Below are positions 49,432 through 60,200 of a stretch of DNA of 64,000 bases, piece after piece. The position numbers were made by a program, and so were the translations under genes. Origin of the DNA: Eleginops maclovinus. Taxonomy: Eukaryota; Chordata; Actinopteri; Perciformes; Eleginopidae. The notes beneath the pieces were generated by a model. It saw only the letters and a program-made list of their open reading frames with translations. It did no database searches and was not told the origin of the DNA. Every line of letters starts with the position of its first letter. The stretch's first letter is position 1. The stretch lies in contig NC_086349.1 in the NCBI RefSeq assembly GCF_036324505.1, positions 27,299,759 to 27,363,758 on the forward strand. Reading direction: 5' to 3'.

Positions 49432-49491
49432 CTCTCGGCTGAGAAGTCAGCAGTAAAGTCTGAAAGCTTCACCGTGACGTCGCCCTCCTCC
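49432..49491 (-). other. Possible internal exon of an unidentified minus-strand gene
   Basis: Sixty bases flanked by a pyrimidine-rich acceptor (TGTCTGCAG) and a donor (AG|GTAGGA). Only one frame is open and reads EEGDVTVKLSDFTADFSAE. Codon use looks protein-like, but I do not recognise the protein and found no partner exons. If real, it could share the promoter region near 51 kb with rad21l1, which runs the other way. Confidence 0.3.
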
Positions 49492-50112
49492 CTGCAGACA
49501 TCTAAATAGAAGTAGAAATAGAAAATATAGAAATGAATACTTAAACAGGTAATGTATGGGTATGATGCATGTGCTTGGAGTTTTAATGCTCTTGGTCTGG
49601 AACTATCAGTCCTAAATAAAAATACAATCAATAGATAAGATAATATTTAATTAATGGATTAATTGTTTTGTTTTTTTGCATGCAAAGTAATTTACAACAA
49701 CTGCCCTTGGAGCCAAGTAGAAAGAGACAGGAAATCAAAGTCTCGGATACAGTATTTAACATATGTTGATATTATTCAAAGTCATTAGTCGATTATACAT
49801 ACTAGTGAAAGCAGTTACAAAGATTAAAGATTATAACTTGTGGAAAACCTGCCTTTTAGGAAGATTTGTTATTTGGTTGCAATAGATTGTTTACTTTGCG
49901 ATTGTCTCTAAGCCTCTTCTATAGATTATCTATAAAAGAAGATGAAGGAAGGAAGGTGAAGCTAGGATTAAAACAGTCATTGTTTCTTCCTGATGTTGCT
50001 CTGTCTGCGTGTGTCAGTGTGTTCAGGTAGTCTTGCTGTACCAATACCGCCCTCTGCTGCTTACAAAAGGAAGAACATGCCGAACAACTATCAGCCAAAC
50101 TATTGGAAGAAT

Positions 50113-50371
50113 CGGAGGATGAAACCCTCTTTATTAGTCACACACATGCACACAGCAGAGCACACACAGTGAAATTGGTCCTCTGCATTTAACCCATCCT
50201 AGTACTAGGAGCAGTGGGCAGCTATCGTGCAGCGCCCGGGGAGCAACGGGGAGGGGGCATTGGAGATGTCGGATGCCTTGCTCAAGGGCACCACAGCAGG
50301 GCCTAGGAGGTGAACTGGGACCTCTCCAAGTAGCAGTCCACTTTCCATATTTCAAGTCTGTTTGGGGACTA
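50113..50371 (-). mobile_element. tRNA-derived SINE, family S1, head truncated
   Basis: The minus-strand copy retains the tail and body (ATGCCTTGCTCAAGGGCACC) but stops just before the B box, near GGGGACTAGAAA. Confidence 0.85.
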
Positions 50372-51110
50372 GAAACCCTCCTTCCCCTTAAGGTTTGTTT
50401 TCATCAATAGGAAGGTTCTGAAAACTCCACTTTTAGATTAGTTGAAGCCCCAACACAACAATAGTATACCTTGTTGTTGCATGTCCATAATCATAATGGT
50501 AGCAGGCCACCCCAACTAGCCACTCTGATGTACAGTTTTAAAATAATAGTCAGTTTCAGGTGTTTTTGGAAGCAGTTTCAGCTCTTCCTCTTCTTGTTGT
50601 TACAGCTTCTTACAGTTAACGCTTGACCGTTCAGTTTATTTAAACTTTATCTTGGTCGCCTTCAACAATCAAAGCTACTAGGGAATATTGCACTACGGTC
50701 ATTTATGCGGTTGCACGTAGTGAAACAGGAAGCGGAAGACCTCTGTTTAGATGTACACATACCAGCACTTTCAGCTGGTCATGGCATGTTCGATTATTGT
50801 CATTTCACTGCAGTCGTCCATTAAAGCAAGTGAACAAATGGAATGCTGTTCTTATTTAGCTACAAGACACGGTGAAGAGAAACACAACTTTAAACGTGGC
50901 TAGCCGTTAGCTACCGTTGGGATTTCACCAAGCCAACCGTCAGATTCAAAACCGTGGTGACGTCAACGGTTCGTTGAGGTGCATTATCTACACAAAATAA
51001 AATAATATATTTATTACTTTACCGATTAAAATGGGCGAGTTGTAACGTCTACTAGCCAAAATATGAACAATACAAATACAAACAAATCTCTTTCCGTGGC
51101 TTTTTCTGTT
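50372..51110. other. Upstream flank of rad21l1
   Basis: No coding sequence confirmed. A CRE-like GTGACGTCAA lies at about 50958-50967. Confidence 0.4.
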
Positions 51111-51432
51111 TGTTTAGCCGGAAGTGCTGCTTGATTACGTGAGAATTTATAAACTTTATTTACCTGACGTTCTCGCAGGACGTGCACGCTCCAAATGTCA
51201 AAACGCGGGCACCTTTAAGCATTGTCCTTAAAAATTAAAACTACATATTTATTGATTCCCACCATTTAATGATATAGAAAATACTCATCCGTAGCTAAAA
51301 TCCTTCTTCATTTGAATTATTTTCCTTGTTTATGTATTTATTTTTCTGACCGGAAGTCGCTGCTTGGTTACGTGACGTCCTCGCGATGGTGTGCACGCTC
51401 CAAATGTCAAAACGCGGCAACTGTAAAGGTAA
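51111..51432 (+). promoter_or_regulatory. Duplicated promoter-like region of rad21l1
   Basis: Two related blocks each hold an ETS-type CCGGAAGT (51118-51125 and 51350-51357), a TTACGTGA-like site and an identical 25-bp sequence beginning GCACGCTCCAAATGTC (51184-51208 and 51393-51417). The second block is followed by a donor-like AAAG|GTAAGG near 51428, so an untranslated first exon may end there and join the coding exon at 52602 or 52631. The assignment to rad21l1 is by position. Confidence 0.5.
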
Positions 51433-51929
51433 GGTAAGCTAAAGCTGAATTAACTCAAAAAACGAAATATTGAATATATAGACACGTTTTATTTTTGCCA
51501 TATTGATTGTTAACTGTCTTTTTAAAATATTTCCAACATTACAACAGCTTTAAAACTAGCCTGCTCTCGCAATTTAGCTGCCACTGATAGCACATAGCTA
51601 ACGAAATGCTAGCTATCGACTTTGACCGCAAAGTTAATGGCTTACCTTTACTCCAAAATAAAAATAGGACCGAAAGCCTAAAGTCTGACGACTCATTATA
51701 CTAAAACAAAAGCCCAGTGACCCGACGCACCCTGAAGTTGAGGTTCAGGGACAACTCCAAACTACTACTACTATTTATTTATTAGCTAACGTATTACTGA
51801 TGACGTCATTCACAACTTGAGGCTTTTGTATGATTCCTCTTTCTATTTAGGTCATCTGTGAAAGATAAAACAGAAGTGGGATTTTGATTTTGGGATAACT
51901 AATTGCACTAATTTTAGTCATCATTTACT

Positions 51930-52385
51930 CAAGTAGTTTTGAGATACTTGTACTTTACGTTTGTATTTCCATGTTATGTTACTCAGTACTTTTACTCCAC
52001 TACATTTATCTAATACCTTTAGATAGGTACTTTATTGATCCCAATTTGGGACATTTTTGAAAGTTCCTTTACAGATTTGGATTACTGATGGTAAATATAA
52101 TCTCCCTTAAATCAGACTTTAGTTCACCTGCAGTAAATCCAGCAGCTACCCTGCAGTATACAAAGCCATTCAAACTAGCTGCACCTTTACCAGCTCTGAG
52201 AACACTTTAATGATCAATCATTATAAAACATATCAGAGATATTATTCTGAAATGGACCAATCACACAATGACTACTTTTACTGTCGCTACTTTAAGTACA
52301 TTTAGAGGAGAGTACTTTCTACTTTCACTGGAGGAACATTTAGAATACTTTTACTGTGACAGAGTATTCCTACACTCTGGTACTT
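51930..52385. mobile_element. Teleost dispersed repeat, interrupted
   Basis: Contains TACTTTTACTCCACTACATT near one end and TATTCCTACACTCTGGTACT near the other. I recognise this pattern as a very common fish repeat, probably a non-autonomous DNA transposon. A short foreign piece (TACTTTATTGATCCCAATTT, about 52029) interrupts it. It lies in the presumed 5' intron of rad21l1. Confidence 0.55.
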
Positions 52386-52630
52386 CTTCGACCTCTGTTT
52401 TTTTGTATGATCCTAGAGTAAACACTTCCTTTTTCGGCTGATATTTACAGGTCATCTGTGATAAATAAAATAAACAGAATAACTGGTCATTGGACTGTGA
52501 GCTTTTTACATTGAATAAAAAGCTGACAGCTAATTTCACTTCTATAATTTCAACTATATTAACATTGAATCTATTACACACAATCATTGTGTTTGTCACA
52601 GGTGACAGCTGACTTCACTTCTCCATCATG

Positions 52631-54244
52631 ATGTTCTACACTCAACTTTTCACCTCCAAGCGGGGACCCCTGGCCAAAATCTGGCTTGCTGCACATTGGG
52701 AAAAGAAGCTCACAAAGGCCCATATATTTGAGTGTAATTTAGAAACAACTATCAGTGACATAATCTCCCCACAGGTAAAAGAGAAAGTCAACAGTGCATC
52801 CTATATAATGTGAGTACTGTAATAAACCAATGAGTGCTATCTGAATCTGTTTGTGTTTGCAGATGAATATCGGTTTGCGGACCTCTGGTCACCTGCTCGT
52901 TGGTGTGGTCAAGATCTACTCCAGGAAAACCAAGTATCTCCTTGCGGACTGCAGTGATGCCCTGGTTAAAATCCGAATGGCATTCAGGCCAGGTAACACA
53001 TCCTGCTTGTTTTGTCAGTCAGCAGTTGTTAAAGTTAAAGACACATTAAGGCTCCAAACGGTTTGAAAGGGTTGTGGCTGAATCTGAAATATGAATGGGG
53101 GAAAAGAAGTATTGATGAAAACAATCAGCAACACTTCTGATAATCTTTATTTGTTTGAACAATAAAACCTAAAAGAAGACCTAGAGGCTCATAGGATGAT
53201 TTTAACCTTGATAAACTGCAAATACAAAGACGCAAACATGAAATATTTACTCATTAAAGCATTTTTTCATACAGAAAATGGCAGAAAAATAGCTTTTTAA
53301 CCACTTGTTGTTCTCTCCACTCACCAGGTCAGACAGATTTGCCTGAGGAGGCGCTTGAGGCAACGGTGAAGGCAATCACTTTGAATGAAAATTTCTCCGA
53401 ATTTAATACTCAGCTGCCACATCCGAGGTGCCAGGTTTTCCTCTTCCTGACATGTATACAGAGCGGATATGATTTATTTACACAGGATACAGAGTTATAA
53501 GGAGTGTATGATGGTGACAAACAGTGTTATTAATTATAGAAACAGGGCTACGCCTCTTGTTAAATATCTGGATCACCTTTTTGTTTTTAGCACTAATGGT
53601 TAAGTGTTCTGTTAACGCAATTCTATTTTCCTACTGGGACACCAGTAACATAGATGTTGATGACCACTTCTCACTGAACCAGTGTCGATCAGAGGACATC
53701 ACGTTGAAAGAGGATTTGGGAAACAACTTTATGAATTTGGTAGATTTTGGTAAGAACGATTTGCCTTGGTTGTTTCGAGCCGAGAAAGTTAAAGCTGATT
53801 TTATTCTTTATGTGTTGTTTATTGTTGTATTGAAGCTAGATATATCTTATTCTCCCCTGCCAAAGAGCTCCGCTATCGTCCAAAAACTATTAAAAATGCA
53901 TAAATCATTCACTGGTCTCATAATTAGGATGACAGTAAAATCTTTATCACACCAAATCCACAGCTGAAAATAGTCCCCAATGAATTGAGGTTACTCACCC
54001 TGACAGACTGACGTTAGGAAGCACTACAGTCGCCAGCTTTTCAAGAAAACCGTTTTCAAAATGAAATGATGTATTCATGAACCAGCAGCATTTAATATGC
54101 TCGAGGCTGGTTTCCTCAGACGGGATAGGAACGTTTGAACATATGAAGCGTAGTGGTAGTAGAGACCGAGTAGGTTATGGTTCTGTTTGGGATTTGTTGA
54201 CAATAACGAAAATAAACAACATCATCTCTTACTGACTTCGCACT

Positions 54245-54281
<37 letters not shown>

Positions 54282-57200
54282 TTTGTGTGCTCTGATGTGT
54301 AGGAGTAGAGTCCCAGTGCCACAACAGTGGACTGCTGGACATCAGCTTCCAGAGCTTCACTCAACAGGGAGATGCCTTTGGGGATGAGGACAGAGGAGGC
54401 GACTTACTCGGTAATGATTGTGAATCGATCAGGAGATATCATACTACAAACTTTTTACAGTATTAGATAAATATAGATAAAATGTCACTACTTATAGAAG
54501 ACTGAAAAACAGCAGATTAGCCGAAAAGATAAAACAGTTAAATTAAATACAGCGCTCCGGGAGGGGTTATCTTCCAATAAAAAAATGAGACTTTACGAGA
54601 ATTAAACTCAAAACAGTTTCGGAGATTTTGAAGTCTAAAATGTGCGAGAAAAAACGTGTTTGTTTGTTTTTCGTGTAATGGAGTTGATTCAATTTGCAAA
54701 CTTAAGTGATGTGATTCCTTGACAACAAAGAAAAACACATTTTCTTGTTAATTTGTGACTTTTATCCCAAAGATAGTTGGGATTTTTCTCGTAGTTTTAC
54801 TAATTTAAATGAAGTAAATCGGAGGTTTTCCACAGAATAGAATAATGTTTTACCTTCAACTGCCCTAAAACGCTGTCAAAAGACACCAGATCGCCTTTCC
54901 CAATTCAGGGACTTAATTCTCCAAGGTCAGCCTTTGAAGAGCAATTATGTCCTAACACGCTTAAAAGGATTTTCCCACAGTGTCCTTGTTAGGAGCCTGA
55001 ATATGTCATGGATGAAAGAGCGTTGAAGGCAAATAAAATGAAATATATTTGCAGTTAATCTGGTAAAATGTAACGGTCAGCTATTATGTGTGAAATGTCT
55101 TCAAATGTGCTCTTTACTCATTTGAAGGCATCCTTACCCCAGTGGTTTTTTCTGCACTTTGTCAGCATTTTAGGAGCAGTAAACTGTGATGTATTAGACG
55201 TCACTATGGTAATTTCACAGCTCGCACCATCAGGATTAGTCTCTGTGAGGTCTCGTGTTTGGAGGAAGTAGAAATCCAACCTGCACTTCAGGTCTTTGGA
55301 AGATCCAGCCTCTGAATTGTGAAACAAACAATAAATAGCATCCGAGACACAGCCTCCCCTGACTGCTCATTATTTCATACAAATAAAAAGACTCTCTGTG
55401 CACTCAGAGTGCAAGAAAAACCAGTGCTGCTACAGATTATAATACTTAACCTATCAACTGTAGACATTTGCCTTTATGTTAACTGTGATTTTTCTTTTGC
55501 TATCAAATTGAAGACTTTCTGGCAAACTACAGTGACAACCCTGAGTCACTGGACCTCCTCCCAGAAGAGCCTCAGATCTCCACACTCAAGAATCAACAAG
55601 GTGATCATTATGTTGGTCTTCCATTAATGTTCATGGTAACATGGCTCCTACAGGTGCTTGACATCCTCAGAAGTTTGGGAATTTGATGGAAAAGATCGAT
55701 CAAGGTCTTGAAAGTAGACTACAAGAAAGCTTGAGCCTTGGTTTGAACTACACCCTATTTAGTCCATAGTTTTGATGGAATTGGACCTGAAGTTTGATGT
55801 TTAAGAAAGAGTGGGAACCCTGTGATATTTAAAAGTTCAATAATTGTTAGTGCTATGTGTTGTGCAGTGCTTCTGCATTTGTGTAGTACTATGCTATTAT
55901 TAGTGCTGCATTTATCAGCTGGGAATTGTTTAATGATAGAGCCGCCACATAAGTGGTGTCATTTTCAATCTCAAAACAAACCCGATGTGTTTCCCAGGTT
56001 CTGATATAACCGAGGTGGCAACCCCGACTCTGAACGAGATTACGCTGCTGGCTAACCAGGAGGAGGGCTTCGCTCTGGACCCTGTGACAGTAACTCGTAG
56101 GCACAACCACACACCTCTAAACTGTGTTCCTGCAACTCAAATACTTTATACAAACCCACCTAAAGCCACTTGCTATTATGCCCCTTTACCACAACGACAA
56201 AAAACCTTACTTTTATCTGTCTTTTATCTTCATTTTGAGAGGTTTAATTCAGTTTGTATTCCCGTATAGAGTACTCTTCAGTAGTCGTAGTATTTATCGT
56301 CGGAGACAATACACCCGGGTAGACACGCTAAATTTCACCCCTATCCAGTGAAAATATAATGACTACATCAATAAGGATTTAGACAATTACAAAAATGTAT
56401 TTACTGAGAAACAAAATAATGGGTTCTCCTAAAAGGCTCCGGACTCTACTTACAGAAACAGACATTAGACTTCATGCTGATCGATGTAAAACACACTCTC
56501 GAACAAAACTCTAGTCTTTCAACTGTTCCAACTATCACCAACTCCTGTCTGAGGGTTTGAAATACACTGACCAGTTAGAGATATAAAAAAGAAGTGACCA
56601 TCAAACATTTACCCCTGGTTCCTTTGTGCTGTGAATTTAGTAAAACACCAGAAACAGAGAAAAGTGAACTCTACTGGCAATAAGATGGCAAAGGAATAGA
56701 AGTATTAGGGGCTATTTTTTGCAGGTTTTCACCTTTGAAAAACCTGCACACACACACTAATGTGGGTGGAAGAGTGTTACATTTCTGAACACTGCAAGTC
56801 GATTCTTCCTCACAGAAACAGGCTTTTTAACTTGCAGAAAAACCAGCACTCTTTTGAGCTTCTGGTTTTTTTCCTTCCAGCAAACTCTGAGAAGAAGAGG
56901 GGCAAGAGGAAACGTAGGCTGGTGGTGGACCAGACCAAAGAACTGAGCAACGAGTCGCTGGGAGAGCAGCTCTCCAACAGCTCAGATCTGGTGGCTCCTC
57001 TGGACATGGCCCCCCCGACCCGGCAGCTCATGCAGTGGAAGGAGAGCGGGGGGGTGGACAAACTGTTTGAACTGCCGTGTTCCACCATAGCGGCGCCGCA
57101 GATAAAGAAGGTAAAAAAAAGAGGAAGAAACACCTGCAAACGTTGGTGTTTTGGCCTCAGACATCTGATCCATCCGGTCTAAATTAAGCCCCACCCACTT

Positions 57201-60200
57201 TCCGGTGAAGATCCTGGTTCAGAGCGAAGTGGAAATAATAGTGTCTTCACGTCTTAAAGCTGTGAGTCATATATCGCTCCTCCAACAACAAATAAATCCA
57301 GAGCTCCGGTTTCTTTACTTCCTCTCCAGAAAAAAAGAGAGTAAAAGAAAGGATCAGAAATCTCAGTCTCAGTGTCAGCCTGCTGCCTGCCACTCGTCCC
57401 CCGCAGACCCACCGGACATCCATCCCCTATTTACTCTCCGTAAGCTGTCTCTGCCGTCTGACCAGACATCTGACCCCATCTCCATATCTCTGGACTCGGT
57501 AAACCCTTTCTGACCGACAGAGAGATTGTTTCCTGGCAGCACTTTAACATTTTACAGGGAGAATCTGCACTTTGGTTTGAGGGCGCAGAGACCCTGATAC
57601 TGGTTTATATAAAACCCTGATGTCAAGTAAGAAAGTAACAGAGTTACAGTAATGTATTAGTTTTGGCTGTAACGCAGTAATATAACGCATTACTTCTGAA
57701 ATATAGGTAATATAATACCCGTTACAATTCTCAGTAACGCAGTTACAACAAATTTTAACCCGAAATGATGTGGTGTTCCGACACCAGAGAAATAATTGTG
57801 CCAGTAGAATAGTAACTCGGTAAGCCTGTTTACTATTGGTTAAGAGGGCTGCAGAAACACATTTGCGATTGAGAGCTGCGGGCTCACGATGCAGAGCTCG
57901 GATAAAAGGAAAGAGAAAGACAGGAGTGCGTGCAAGCCGAAGCAACAGAAGGTCACTTTCTCTGGGGCTGCATGTTCAGAGACTCGTGGCAGAGTGTTGA
58001 AGATCTGCAGCCTCTGTCCTCTGTGGAATCTCCGGCTTTTAGAAAGCTTGTCAGCCAAATCCCCGTTAACACACCAATGACCAGGTGAGCTAACGCTGCA
58101 TAGAGACTGGTTCCTATCCAGCAGGTCACAGGGCCGTGCAGAGGCTCCACTAACATGTTATTAATGACACACAGAGACGTCATGGTACCGGTATCACATA
58201 TTATTCAGCCCACTGAAACGGAACATACGTTTAATTTCAGCATACTGCCAGTAGATAGCTTTAATTAATGAGCTGCAGTAAACTACATGTTAGCATTTAA
58301 AGCCAAACTTTAGAGGTTATTTTGGTGACAGTAACGCAAAAGTAGTGTAACGCATTACAGTTCAGTGACAGTGATAATGTAATGTACCTTATTACTTTAA
58401 GAACACAGGAATAAGTAACATGTACTGGATTACATTTTGGAAGTAACTTGCCCAACACTGGTCATATAGCAATAGTGGGTTTTAAGAAGACAGGAGGCCC
58501 AATTAAACGTATAAATAGAAGAAGACGAGTCGGAGGATGAAACCCTCTTTATTGTCACATACAGTGGGGCAAAAAAGTATTTAGTCAGCCACCAATTGTG
58601 CAAGTTCTCCCATTTAAAAAGATGAGAGAGGCCTGTAATTTTCATCATAGGTATACCTCAACTATGAGAGACAGAATGAGGGAAAAAAAATCCAGGAAAT
58701 CACATTGTAGGATTTTTAAAGAATTTATTGGTAAATTCCTCGGTAAAATAAGTATTTGGTCACCTACAAACAAGCAAGAGTTCTGGCTCTCACAGACCTG
58801 TAACTTCTTCTTTCAGAGGCTCCTCTGTCCTCCACTCGTTACCTGTATTAATGGCACCTTTTTGAACTCGTTATCAGTATAAAAGACATCTGTCCACAAC
58901 CTCAAACAGTCATACTCCAAACTCCACTATGGCCAAGACCAAAGAGCTGTCAAAGGAGACCAGAGACAAAATTGTAGACCTGCACCAGGCTGGGAAAACT
59001 GAATCTGCAATAGGTAAGCAGCTTGGTGTGAAGAAATCAACTGTGGGAGCAATTATTAGAAAATGGAAGACATACAAGACCACTGCTAATCTCCCTCCAT
59101 CTGGGGCTCCACGCAAGATCTCACCCCGTGGGGTCAAAATGATCACAAGAACGGTGAGCAAAAATCCCAGAACCACACGGGGGGACCTAGTGAATGACCT
59201 GCAGAGAGCTGGGACCAAAGTTACAGAGGCTACCATCAGTAACACACTACGCCGCCAGGGACTTAAATCCTGCAGTTCCAGACGTGTCCCCCTGCTTAAG
59301 CCAGTACATGTCCAGGCCCGTCTGAAGTTTGCTAGAGGGCATTTGGATGATCCAGAAGAGGATTGGGAGAATGTCATATGGTCAGATGAAACCAAAATAG
59401 AACTTTTTGGTAAAAACTCAACTCGTCGTGTTTGGAGGAGAAAGAATGCAGAGTTGCATCCAAAGAACACCATACCTACTGTGAAGCATGGGGGTGGAAA
59501 CATCATGCTTTGGGGCTGTTTTTCTGCAAAGGGACCAGGACGACTGACCCGTGTAAAGGAAAGAATGAATGGGGCCATGTATCGTGAGATTTTGAGTGAA
59601 AACCTCCTTCCATCAGCAAGGGCACTGAAGATGAAGCGTGGCTGGGTCTTTCAGCATGACAATGATCCCAAACACACCGCCAGGGCAACGAAGGAGTGGC
59701 TTCGTAAGAAGCATTTCAAGGTCCTGGAGTGGCCTTGCCAGTCTCCAGATCTCAACCCCATAGAAAATCTTTGGAGGGAGTTGAAAGTCCGTGTTGCCCA
59801 GCGACAGCCCCAAAACATCACTGCTTTAGAGGAGATCTGCATGGAGGAATGGGCCAAAATACCAGCAACAGTGTGTGGAAACCTTGTGAAGACTTACATA
59901 AAACGTTTGACCTCTGTCATTGCCAACAAAGGGTAAATAACAAAGTATTGAGATGAACTTTTGTTATTGACCAAATACTTATTTTACAGAGGAATTTACC
60001 AATTAATTCATTAAATATCAGACAATGTGATTTCCTGGATTTTTTTTTCTCATTCTGTCTCTCATAGTTGAGGTATACCTATGATGAAAATTACAGGCCT
60101 CTCTCATCTTTTTAAATGGGAGAACTTGCACAATTGGTGGCTGACTAAATACTTTTTTGCCCCACTGTACATGAACACAACAGAGCACACACAGTGAAAT

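Noticed and set aside
57205..57513. Open frame of 102 codons, similar to frames at 9607-9891 and 29683-29865
   Set aside because: It recurs because all lie in copies of the R1 dispersed repeat, in both orientations, without domain content; not a host gene.
58910..59578. 222-residue minus-strand frame opposite the transposase
   Set aside because: Antisense shadow of an intact transposase gene.
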